Shown here: positions 50,661 to 58,172 of the stretch, piece after piece
How positions within the stretch are numbered: the first letter of the stretch is position 1
Layout: the number at the start of each line of letters is the position of its first letter
Source of the DNA: Mesorhizobium sp. BR1-1-16
Lineage (GTDB): Bacteria; Pseudomonadota; Alphaproteobacteria; Rhizobiales; Kaistiaceae
Reading direction: 5' to 3'
DNA length: 64,000 nucleotides
Assembly: GCF_020165495.1 (NCBI RefSeq)
Contig: NZ_JAIUIE010000009.1
Coordinates: 1-64,000, forward strand
Notes under the pieces: model-generated
The model's database searches: none
Told to the model about the DNA's origin: nothing
What the model saw: only the letters and a program-made list of their open reading frames with translations
Position numbers and translations under genes: made by a program

Positions 50661-51533
50661 TCAGCCCTCCGCCTCGAAGGCTTCCCTGAGGCCGTCACCG
50701 ACGAGGTTAAAGCCGAGCACGACGAGCAGGATGGCGATGGCCGGCCAGAGCGACAGCCACCAAGCGTCGGGCATGTATTTCGCGCCATCGGCAACCATCG
50801 AGCCGAGGTCGGGCGTCGGCGGCTGCACGCCGAGGCCGAGAAAGGACAGGGACGACGCCATCAGGATGACGAAGCCGACATCGAGCGTCATCTTGGTGAG
50901 GATCGAGGGCCAGCAATTGGGCAGGATCTCGCGGAAGAGGATATGCGCGGTGGAGGCGCCGACCGTCTCGGCGGCGAGGACATAACCCTCCTGCGCCTCG
51001 GCGCGGGTGACGTTGTAGATGAGCCGCGCATACCACGGCCACCACATCGCGGTGATCGCCAGCATGCCGTTCATCAGCGTCGGCTCAAGAAAGCCCATGA
51101 TTGCCATGGCGAGCACCAGCGGCGGCACGGCCAGGAACACATCGGTCAATCGCATCAGGACATAATCGGTCCATCCGCCTTTGTACCCGGCGACGAGGCC
51201 GACGATGACGCCGATCGGCGTCGCGATCGCCAGCACGACGACCGCCATGATCAGCGACAGGCGATAACCGAAAATGATGCGCGTGAAGAGATCGCGCCCC
51301 ATCGTGTCGGTGCCGAGCTTGTAGGTTTCGCCGGGGCCGGTGTTCATGGCTGCGAAATCGCCGATCGGTCCGACATGGTCTGGAAATGGCGTCACATAGT
51401 CGGCAAGAGCGGCCAGCATCACGATCACAACGACGATCAGGAGCCCGCCGACGGACAGCGGATTGCCGAAATAGGCCGCCACAGCCTTGGAGCCGCCGCG
51501 CTTCGGCAGCACGGGAGAACCGGGCTCGGACAT
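50661..51533 (-). CDS. Peptide-type ABC transporter permease (DppC-like)
   Basis: 290-aa inner-membrane permease. Features include the helix near residues 28-50, YKLGTDTMGRDLFTRIIFG, and the coupling loop AQEGYVLAAETVGASTAHILFREILP. The end is GFNLVGDGLREAFEAEG. It lies three bases after the DppB-like gene. Confidence 0.94.
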   Translation of the reverse strand: MSEPGSPVLPKRGGSKAVAAYFGNPLSVGGLLIVVVIVMLAALADYVTPFPDHVGPIGDFAAMNTGPGETYKLGTDTMGRDLFTRIIFGYRLSLIMAVVVLAIATPIGVIVGLVAGYKGGWTDYVLMRLTDVFLAVPPLVLAMAIMGFLEPTLMNGMLAITAMWWPWYARLIYNVTRAEAQEGYVLAAETVGASTAHILFREILPNCWPSILTKMTLDVGFVILMASSLSFLGLGVQPPTPDLGSMVADGAKYMPDAWWLSLWPAIAILLVVLGFNLVGDGLREAFEAEG

Positions 51534-51536
51534 CGC

Positions 51537-52559
51537 TCAGCCCTTCCCTGCCGCAAGGCGGATGCGCGGATTGATGAATCCAACGAGAATGTCGACGACG
51601 ATGTTCATGATCAGGAAAGCCGCGGCAATGATGAGAACCGTGCCGACGATCGCATCGAGATCCTTGCGGATGATCACCTCGACGCCATAGCGGGACAGGC
51701 CCGGCCAGCCGAACACCTTCTCGACCAGAAACGCATTGCCGAGCATCGCCGCGAATTCGAGCCCGAGAATGGTGAGTGTCGGGATGAAGGCCGGGCGGAA
51801 CGCGTAGCGCGTCGCGATGCGGAACGGCTTGAAGCCGTAGGCGCGCTCCATCTCGACATAGGGCTTGTCATACACATCGATCATGTTGGCCCGCGTCAGG
51901 CGTGCGGTTTGGCCAAGGCCCGACATGGCCAGCGCCAGCGCGGGCAGAATGAGGTGATGCAGCGCGTCGAAGAAGGTCGAGACATTGCCGGTTGCGAGGC
52001 TGTCGATCAGGTAGAAGCCCGTCGGCCCCTGTGGCACTGGCGTCGTTTCAAGCAGCCGCCCCTCGATCGGGAAGATCGGCCAGAAATAACCGAAGAAGAG
52101 CTGCAGGATGACGCCCCAGACGAACGCCGGCGTGCAGACGCCGATGAGCGCGATCAGCCGGCCGAGATGATCGGGCACACGGCCGCGAAAATGCGCCGAC
52201 ATGATGCCGAGCGGCAGGCCGATCAGAACCATGATGATCGCCGACACGACGACGAGTTCCAGCGTCGCCGGCAGGAACTGTGCGATATCGGTCGTGACGG
52301 GACGATTGGTGTAGAGCGACCTGCCGAGATCGCCGCGCGACAGCGCCTTCAGAAACTCGAAATACTGCACCGGCAGGGACGCATCGAGATGGCGTTCAAA
52401 CCGGAGCGCAGCGACCTGCTCGGCGGTGGCGTTCGGCCCGAGTGCGATCCGCGCGGGATCGCCCGGCATCACCCGCGCGATCGCGAAGATCAGCATGGAA
52501 ATGCCGATCATGACGATGAGCGCCGCGCCGATGCGCCTCAATGTGGATTTCAGGATCAT
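51537..52559 (-). CDS. Peptide-type ABC transporter permease (DppB-like)
   Basis: 340-aa inner-membrane permease, first membrane subunit after the binding protein. It has a first helix at residues 10-28 (IGAALIVMIGISMLIFAIA), the VMPGDPARIALG signature and the coupling loop YDKPYVEMERAYGFKPFRIA. It is slightly longer than the DppB-like protein at 51-998 and not a close copy of it. Confidence 0.94.
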   Translation of the reverse strand: MILKSTLRRIGAALIVMIGISMLIFAIARVMPGDPARIALGPNATAEQVAALRFERHLDASLPVQYFEFLKALSRGDLGRSLYTNRPVTTDIAQFLPATLELVVVSAIIMVLIGLPLGIMSAHFRGRVPDHLGRLIALIGVCTPAFVWGVILQLFFGYFWPIFPIEGRLLETTPVPQGPTGFYLIDSLATGNVSTFFDALHHLILPALALAMSGLGQTARLTRANMIDVYDKPYVEMERAYGFKPFRIATRYAFRPAFIPTLTILGLEFAAMLGNAFLVEKVFGWPGLSRYGVEVIIRKDLDAIVGTVLIIAAAFLIMNIVVDILVGFINPRIRLAAGKG

Positions 52560-52646
52560 CGCGGCTCTTGCTCCGTCAGCGACCCGCCAGGCGGATAGTG
52601 GACCCGGCCCCGGCGGATATCCGCCGGGGCCGATAACCGGTGCGCC

Positions 52647-54248
52647 TTACTCGGCGACGCTGATATTGCGGAAGACGAGATTGAAATTGTCCAGCGTCTG
52701 CTTGGACTTGTCTTCGAGCGCCGGGATGCCGATCGCGTCGCGCACCGTGTAGACGCCCGTGAACTCATAGGCGTTGATATCGGGCGCGAGGTCGCGGAGC
52801 ACCGTGTTGAGTTCCTTGTAGATCGCCTCGCGCTTCGCCTCGTCGGGTTCGCTGCGGCCAGCCTCGAGCAGTTCATCGACCTTGGCATCCTTGAGATGCT
52901 CGGCGGACATCCAGGTCGGCGGAACCTTGGACGAGAACATGTTGTAGAGCAGCGAATCCGGGTCAGGCGTCACCGCGGCGACCGCGATCTCGACGGCGTG
53001 CGGCGCCGTGTCCGGCTTGGTCACTTGTTCGGACACCAGCGCCCAGGGCGTCTTGATGACCTTCACAGGGAAGCCGAGTTGCGAGAAGCTTGCCTGCATC
53101 AAGAGCGCGATGCGCTCGCGCGCCGGCACCTCGGCGATCCAGGCGATATCGAGCGGGCTCGTCTTCGGATCATACTTGCACTGCGCGAGCTCTTCCTTGG
53201 CCTTCGCCATGTCCTGCTGGTAGTCCGGCAGGCTCTTGTCATAGCCGAGCAGGCCGCTTGGCAGCGGGCCCTTCATCGGGATGCCCTGAGCATATTTGTC
53301 GTCGATCTTCAGGATCTTCAGGGCCGTCGCATAGTCGAAGGCATAGGTCAGCGCTCGGCGGCAATGGACGTCGTCCAGGGGTGCACGGGTGGTGTTCAGC
53401 TTGATATATTCGCCGGTCGCGCCGCCGGCCTCGGATGCGAGCTTGATCCCCTTCTCGGCTGCGAGCGCACGGATGACTTCCGGCGGCAGCCAGAGATCGG
53501 CGATGTCGTGCTCGCCGCGCGACATCAGCGCGCGCACGGTCGGCGCCTCGATGCCATAGCGATAGCGGACCTTGTCGGGTGCGTTCTCGCCGAAGCCGAG
53601 GAAATAGTCCGGGAACTTGACCATAACGGTCTCGGACTGCGGGTTCTGGCTCTCGACCTTGTAGGCGCCCGAGCCGGCGTCATGGGCCGACATCCACGCA
53701 TCGGCGTAATCGCCGAACTCGCCATATTTTCCGTCGACCTTGTTGGCCATGACGGTCTTGGAATCGACGATCGGCAGACGGACCAGGGCCGCCAGGAACG
53801 GCGCATAAGGCTCCGTCAGCGTGAACTTGACCGTCAGCGGATCAATGGCCTCGGCCTTCTCGACCCGGCCGGCGAAGAGGCTGGAGAAGCCCTGCCCCAT
53901 CGCGATCATGCGATTGAGCGAGAAGACGACATCATCAGCCGTCAGCGAATTGCCGGAGTGAAACTTCACGCCATCCTTCAGCTTGAACGTGAAGGTCTTG
54001 CCGTCGGTGGTCCACTCGGTCGCCAGCAGGGGCTGAACGCCAGGACCGCCCGCCTTCGGGAAGACCAGCGTGTCATAGATGTTCACCGCCAGCACGGTGT
54101 CGGCATAATCCGTCGCCTTGGCCGGATCGATCTCGCCAATCGGCGATTCGTCGAGGCGCAAGATGCGCTCCGCGAAAGACGGCGTCGCCAGCCAGACCGG
54201 CGAGGCGAGGATGAAGGCCGAGGCCAATGCCCTTGCTCGAAAATTCAT
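52647..54248 (-). CDS. Peptide-type ABC transporter substrate-binding protein (family 5)
   Basis: 533-aa DppA/OppA-type periplasmic protein. The signal peptide is ARALASAFILASPVWLATPSFA, with cleavage near residue 26. The mature start RILRLDESPIGEIDPAKATDYADTVLAVNIYDTLVF is typical. GAGGGGAA precedes ATG 54248; the frame is open 26 codons further. It is the first gene of the long minus-strand run, opposite the XRE-cupin regulator. The whole set suggests import of a small peptide-like or cyclic amide compound. Confidence 0.94.
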   Translation of the reverse strand: MNFRARALASAFILASPVWLATPSFAERILRLDESPIGEIDPAKATDYADTVLAVNIYDTLVFPKAGGPGVQPLLATEWTTDGKTFTFKLKDGVKFHSGNSLTADDVVFSLNRMIAMGQGFSSLFAGRVEKAEAIDPLTVKFTLTEPYAPFLAALVRLPIVDSKTVMANKVDGKYGEFGDYADAWMSAHDAGSGAYKVESQNPQSETVMVKFPDYFLGFGENAPDKVRYRYGIEAPTVRALMSRGEHDIADLWLPPEVIRALAAEKGIKLASEAGGATGEYIKLNTTRAPLDDVHCRRALTYAFDYATALKILKIDDKYAQGIPMKGPLPSGLLGYDKSLPDYQQDMAKAKEELAQCKYDPKTSPLDIAWIAEVPARERIALLMQASFSQLGFPVKVIKTPWALVSEQVTKPDTAPHAVEIAVAAVTPDPDSLLYNMFSSKVPPTWMSAEHLKDAKVDELLEAGRSEPDEAKREAIYKELNTVLRDLAPDINAYEFTGVYTVRDAIGIPALEDKSKQTLDNFNLVFRNISVAE

Positions 54249-54355
54249 CGAAATTCCCCTCTGTCCCAGAAGCTGCCGCGTCGCCGCGTCCCCGACTTCG
54301 AGCCGAAGACAGCGCATCGACGCCACTCCGGATGGAAACCATAGCGAGGAAATTT

Positions 54356-54373
54356 ATTTCGTATAGGCGAAAT
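54356..54373. promoter_or_regulatory. Palindrome in the divergent promoter region before the XRE-cupin gene
   Basis: Arms ATTTCG and CGAAAT are exact reverse complements with a six-base spacer (TATAGG). The element lies within the 404-base intergenic region (54249-54652), which is AT-rich around it and has no gene I can support. Its position, about 110 bases from the binding-protein start, suits an operator for the XRE-cupin regulator. Confidence 0.38.
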
Positions 54374-54652
54374 TTAGCGCATTGGCGCCTCGGCGATGCG
54401 CAAACGCTGCATTCTGCTTTCCGGAAGCGCTGATCCGTATCCATACCCGACGCGGCTAAAAACGAACCGAGGCGGTAAATTCCGTGTTTTCTGGCCTATT
54501 CCTGCCGTGGGCGACGCAAAACGAAGTCGCCCGAGCTGTGCGTCGATTGTGCACAATTTGTCGACATTTCTTTCTGGCGATCGATGACCAGCGGGCTTTG
54601 CCAAGGCACCGGGAATCCTGTAGTTCAAAAATGTTTCTGATAGGAATGCCTG

Positions 54653-55294
54653 ATGGCCTCGCCTTCAAAGACTGCCCGCCCTGCAACACCCTCCGGCGTC
54701 GAGCCTGTTCCGCCCCGCGGAAGCGAGCCGATCGCAACCATCCTGCGCCGGCTTCGACGCGAAGCCGGCTTCACGCTGCAGGAACTCGGCGACCGCTGCG
54801 GCCTCGCGTCCTCGACATTGTCGAAGATCGAGAACGGCCAGATGTCTCCGACCTATGATACGATCCTGCGCGTGGCCGGGGGTCTCGGCCTCGACATGGC
54901 CGAACTGTTCACCGGCAAGGTACCGAACGATATCGGCGGCCGCAGGACCGTGACGCGCAGCGGACAGGGCGTCATTCGCAGCACCGCACAATATTCCTAT
55001 GAGATGCTGGCGGCAGAGCTCTCGGGAAAGCAGTTCATCCCTCTACTCACCACGATCGACGCACGGTCGATCAGCGATTTTCCGAGCCTCGTCCGCCATT
55101 CCGGCGAAGAGTTCTTCTATGTCCTCTGCGGACAGGTGACGCTGCATACCGAGCATTACGCCCCCACTGTGCTCAATGTTGGCGACAGTTGCTATTTCGA
55201 CAGCTCGATGGGTCACGCCTGTGTCTCCACGGGATCGGAGCCGGCGCAGATTCTCTGGATCTGCTCGCGCGTGGTGGCCCCGCTGACAGCCTGA
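54653..55294 (+). CDS. XRE family transcriptional regulator with cupin sensor domain
   Basis: 213-aa regulator. Residues about 27-85 form the helix-turn-helix (ILRRLRREAGFTLQELGDRCG, LASSTLSKIENGQMSPTYDTI), and residues about 115-205 a cupin barrel with a metal-binding-like HSGEEFFYVLCGQVTLHTEHY and YFDSSMGHACVS. This architecture often controls amine and amino-acid catabolism. Its divergence from the importer-hydrolase run points to control of that run. AGGA precedes ATG 54653. Confidence 0.92.
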   Translation: MASPSKTARPATPSGVEPVPPRGSEPIATILRRLRREAGFTLQELGDRCGLASSTLSKIENGQMSPTYDTILRVAGGLGLDMAELFTGKVPNDIGGRRTVTRSGQGVIRSTAQYSYEMLAAELSGKQFIPLLTTIDARSISDFPSLVRHSGEEFFYVLCGQVTLHTEHYAPTVLNVGDSCYFDSSMGHACVSTGSEPAQILWICSRVVAPLTA

Positions 55295-55328
55295 GCGACC
55301 CGGCAATTGCCGCGATATCGATTTTCTG

Positions 55329-55339
55329 TTATCAGATAA
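55329..55339. promoter_or_regulatory. Short palindrome just upstream of the ribbon-helix-helix gene
   Basis: TTATC-A-GATAA lies three bases before the start codon at 55343, in place of a recognisable ribosome site. Small RHH proteins usually repress their own genes, so it might be an autoregulatory site; by chance alone such a short palindrome is not rare. Confidence 0.3.
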
Positions 55340-55342
55340 GAC

Positions 55343-55600
55343 ATGAGTTCAGACGGACCTTTCGACCGCAGATTGCGAGGCAGGCCGCGCACAGACGCGA
55401 CGCTTGTCGGCGTACGCATGGCGCCCGAGCTTCTCGGCGCGCTCGACCGATTCATCACGGAAGAGGCGCCGTCGATGTCGCGGCCCGAAGCCTTGCGGGT
55501 CGCCTTCCGTCAATGGGCCGAGAGCCGCGGCTACCTGCCTGCGCTTCCGCCCGATGAAGGCAAGCGGCCATCGGAGCTCAATGCGGGCAATGATGGCTGA
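55343..55600 (+). CDS. Small ribbon-helix-helix-like protein
   Basis: 85-aa protein. The core VGVRMAPELLGALDRFITEE followed by MSRPEALRVAFRQWAE is typical of a ribbon-helix-helix (CopG/Arc-like) DNA-binding fold: one strand and two helices. The N-terminal RRLRGRPRTDA is basic and could also contact DNA. No toxin gene accompanies it, so an antitoxin role is not supported. It precedes the small lipoprotein genes; its function is unknown. Confidence 0.7.
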   Translation: MSSDGPFDRRLRGRPRTDATLVGVRMAPELLGALDRFITEEAPSMSRPEALRVAFRQWAESRGYLPALPPDEGKRPSELNAGNDG

Positions 55601-55644
55601 GGCGGCCGCAGGGCCAGGATGTTTCAACCGGGGGTGAAGTCCAA

Positions 55645-55821
55645 ATGCGTGTTCTTCTTCTGTCACTGGCCGTCGTCGCCAGCCTCTCAGCAATTGCCGG
55701 CTGCTCCAGCACAGGCTCGGGCAACTCGGCAGCCGCCGTCGATATGATGAACAATCCCGTCAATGCCTGCGGCTCGGACGGAAGTTCGAACATCAATGAT
55801 TGCAACGGCGGCCGCCGTTGA
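55645..55821 (+). CDS. Small lipoprotein, copy 1 of a tandem family
   Basis: 58-aa predicted lipoprotein. The signal peptide MRVLLLSLAVVASLSAIAGC ends in a lipobox, with Cys20 as the lipidated residue. The mature part is only about 38 residues, Ser/Asn/Gly-rich, with the motif MMNNPVNACGSDGSSNINDC holding two cysteines. GGGGTGAAG lies upstream. Two paralogues follow at 56299 and 56670. The motif matches no family I know. Confidence 0.72.
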   Translation: MRVLLLSLAVVASLSAIAGCSSTGSGNSAAAVDMMNNPVNACGSDGSSNINDCNGGRR

Positions 55822-55872
55822 TCGAAACGGCGCCGGGTAACCGGCGCCGATTTCTGGGATCGGAGGACACAG

Positions 55873-56217
55873 ATGAAACGGTTCGTTATCGCCGCAGCAC
55901 TCGTCCTCATAGGTTCGATCCCCGCTTTCGCACAATGGGAGCCGGTGACGCCCATCGATCCGGCCCGTTTCCGCAAGCTCTCCTGCGACGAGATCGCAGT
56001 GCGGATTCAGAAGCTGAACGTGCCGATCGGCGACAACAACAGCACGATCGCCGGATTTCGCCGCAGCCCGAGCCTCGAATTTCTGCTGCTCGGTACAGGC
56101 TCGCGGAGCCCGGAATTCACTGCCATGGTTGCCAAGGCACGGGGCGAGCGCAATGCGCTGATCGCCGTTGCCGTCGAAAAGGACTGCGCAGCCAAACGTC
56201 TGGTGCCGATGCGTTGA
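55873..56217 (+). CDS. Small secreted protein of unknown function
   Basis: 114-aa protein with a signal peptide (MKRFVIAAALVLIGSIPAFA, cleaved near residue 20). The mature part is about 94 residues, with SCDEIAVRIQKLNVPIGDNN and a second Cys near the end (VEKDCAAKR), which could form a disulfide. GGAGGACAC precedes the ATG. It lies between the first and second small lipoprotein genes. I do not recognise the family. Confidence 0.75.
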   Translation: MKRFVIAAALVLIGSIPAFAQWEPVTPIDPARFRKLSCDEIAVRIQKLNVPIGDNNSTIAGFRRSPSLEFLLLGTGSRSPEFTAMVAKARGERNALIAVAVEKDCAAKRLVPMR

Positions 56218-56298
56218 GGCCAGCTTTACAGCCTGTGTCGCTCTCTGTCCGCCGGCGCTAGCGCCTTCTGCCCCAATCCCGTGAGCTTGAATCGACCG

Positions 56299-56466
56299 AT
56301 GCGCGCACTCCTCCTCGTCCTCGCGATCGCTGCACCGCTTTGCGGACTTTCGGCGTGCACAGGCGCCGGCGATAATGTCGGGGCGGTGCGGGCGATGAAC
56401 AATCCGCCGAACACCTGCGGCCCTGGCGGCAGCCGCAACGTCGAAGATTGCAAGGGACATCCCTGA
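56299..56466 (+). CDS. Small lipoprotein, copy 2 of a tandem family
   Basis: 55-aa predicted lipoprotein starting at ATG 56299 (an upstream GTG at 56281 is in frame). MRALLLVLAIAAPLCGLSAC is a lipoprotein signal with LSAC as lipobox. The mature part carries AMNNPPNTCGPGGSRNVEDC, the same motif as in copies 1 and 3, again with two cysteines 11 apart. Confidence 0.7.
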   Translation: MRALLLVLAIAAPLCGLSACTGAGDNVGAVRAMNNPPNTCGPGGSRNVEDCKGHP

Positions 56467-56669
56467 ACGGCGCCCTTCCGGCAATCCCCGCGAAACTTCC
56501 GCTCTTTTGCCGACGTTTAAGGTTTATGCCGTCACCTCTGGCAGGGAGCGGCTGTCGTTGCGCTGGGCAAGGCGATGGAAGTTTCGATCTTCTGGCGTTG
56601 GCCGGGAGATATTCGCGCCTGATGTCACGCCGCTGATCTGCTTCATCGATCAAGAAACCGGAGGTTCCG

Positions 56670-56837
56670 ATGCGTCTCTTCTTCCTTTCGCTCGCGATGG
56701 TTGCTGGCCTTGCTGCCGTTTCCGGCTGTTCCAGCACCGGCAACAATGCCGCCGCGATCCAGGCAATGGACAACCCGCCGAATTCCTGCGGCCCCGGCGG
56801 CAGCCAGAACATCGAGGACTGCGACACCATCCGCTGA
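56670..56837 (+). CDS. Small lipoprotein, copy 3 of a tandem family
   Basis: 55-aa predicted lipoprotein. The signal MRLFFLSLAMVAGLAAVSGC ends in the lipobox VSGC, and the mature start SSTGNNAAAI resembles copy 1. The motif AMDNPPNSCGPGGSQNIEDC is nearly that of copy 2. GGAGG lies just upstream of ATG 56670. The 203-base gap before it (56467-56669) and the 233 bases after it hold no gene I can support. Confidence 0.72.
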   Translation: MRLFFLSLAMVAGLAAVSGCSSTGNNAAAIQAMDNPPNSCGPGGSQNIEDCDTIR

Positions 56838-57070
56838 TCCCGCCGCTCATCAGGGCCCGCTTGCTCAAAGGCAGCCGGCCCTGATGATCCCATGCATCGC
56901 AACATCCGATCGTCGTATCGCTGCGGCAGTTTTAGATCCGCGTGGCCTAGCCGCGATGCATTCGCTGATCTCTAAGATTTGATGAAGATAGAGCCGGATT
57001 TAGACGGTCCGATTAACCTTTTGCCGGGCCGCGGGCGCTAATCCTGCCGCATCGACAGGAGCGGAACGCC

Positions 57071-58105
57071 ATGGGTCGCACGGCGCGGACGAAGGCGCGG
57101 GTCGACTGGGTCGACTACGCAAAAGGGTTCTGCATCATCATGGTCGTGATGATGCATTCGACGCTCGGCGTCGAGAAAGCCGCCGGCGCCGAAGGCTGGA
57201 TGACGTATATCGTCGCCTTCGCCAAGCCGTTCCGCATGCCTGATTTCTTCATGATTTCCGGCCTGTTCCTCGCCCAGGTCATCAATCGCGACTGGCGCAC
57301 TTATGGCGACCGCAAGATCGTCCATTTCGGTTATTTCTACGTGCTCTGGCTGGTTATTCAGTTCGCCTTCAAGGCGCCCGGCATGATCGCCGACGAGGGC
57401 GCCATGGGCGCTGTGCGGGAATTCCTGCTGGCATTCATCGATCCGTTCGGCACGCTCTGGTTCATTTTCCTGCTGCCGGTCTTCTTCGCCGTCACCAAGC
57501 TGCTGCGCGGCGTTCCGGTCTGGCTCGTCTGGCTCGCGGCAGCCGCGCTCGAGACGCTGCCAATCCAGACTGGCTGGGTGATCCCGGACGAGTTCGCGGC
57601 ACGCTTCGTCTATTTCTATTCCGGCTACATCTTCGCGCCGCTGATCTTCCGCTTCGCGGCGCGCGTCATCGACCGCCCCGTCGAGGCGGCGGCAGGGCTG
57701 GCGCTCTGGGCCATACTCGAAGGCGTTGCCGTCTTCGGCGGCATTTCCGAAATGCCTATTGTCAGTCTTGGCCTCGGCCTGCTCGGGGCCGCCGCCGTCA
57801 TCGCTTTCTCGGCCCTCCTCTCGAAGAACCACCGCCTCGGCTGGCTACGCTATTGCGGACAGAATTCGATCGTCATCTACCTCGCCTTCTTCCTGCCGAT
57901 GGCCGCGACACGAACGCTCCTGCTCAAGACCGGGGTCATTCCCGACCTCGGCACCGTGTCGCTGATCGTCACCGCCGTCGCCGTGGTCACGCCGATCCTG
58001 TTCTTCTGGCTGGTGCGCGGCACACGCTTCCGCTTCCTGTTCGAACGTCCTGCCTGGGCAAGGCTGGAACGAAGCCCTGCGCCGTCGCTTGCGGCCGCCG
58101 AGTAG
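57071..58105 (+). CDS. Acyltransferase family membrane protein (acyltransferase-3, OpgC-like)
   Basis: 344-aa integral membrane protein with about ten helices. RVDWVDYAKGFCIIMVVMMH is the typical first segment with the conserved His near residue 29, and FRMPDFFMISGLFL is the second conserved motif with the catalytic-region Phe-rich stretch. Members transfer acyl groups (acetyl, succinyl) to surface polysaccharides, glucans or lipids. Substrate is unknown. CAGGAGCGG precedes ATG 57071; the C-terminus is a short basic cytoplasmic tail. Confidence 0.88.
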   Translation: MGRTARTKARVDWVDYAKGFCIIMVVMMHSTLGVEKAAGAEGWMTYIVAFAKPFRMPDFFMISGLFLAQVINRDWRTYGDRKIVHFGYFYVLWLVIQFAFKAPGMIADEGAMGAVREFLLAFIDPFGTLWFIFLLPVFFAVTKLLRGVPVWLVWLAAAALETLPIQTGWVIPDEFAARFVYFYSGYIFAPLIFRFAARVIDRPVEAAAGLALWAILEGVAVFGGISEMPIVSLGLGLLGAAAVIAFSALLSKNHRLGWLRYCGQNSIVIYLAFFLPMAATRTLLLKTGVIPDLGTVSLIVTAVAVVTPILFFWLVRGTRFRFLFERPAWARLERSPAPSLAAAE

Positions 58106-58172
58106 CCAATCTCGCGCCGATCTCTCATCGCCCCCCTCGCCGACTGGGCCCTGCAGCGCTAGTTCAGCGCGG

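Noticed and set aside
50460-52598. A 712-codon plus-strand open frame opposite the peptide-importer permeases
   Set aside because: Same antisense composition (Asp/Arg/His-rich), no family motif, and fully overlapped by two recognisable permease genes and part of an ATPase gene.
54249-54652. Several short open frames in the divergent region before the XRE-cupin gene
   Set aside because: They lack ribosome sites and sensible composition, and the region is AT-rich and promoter-like.
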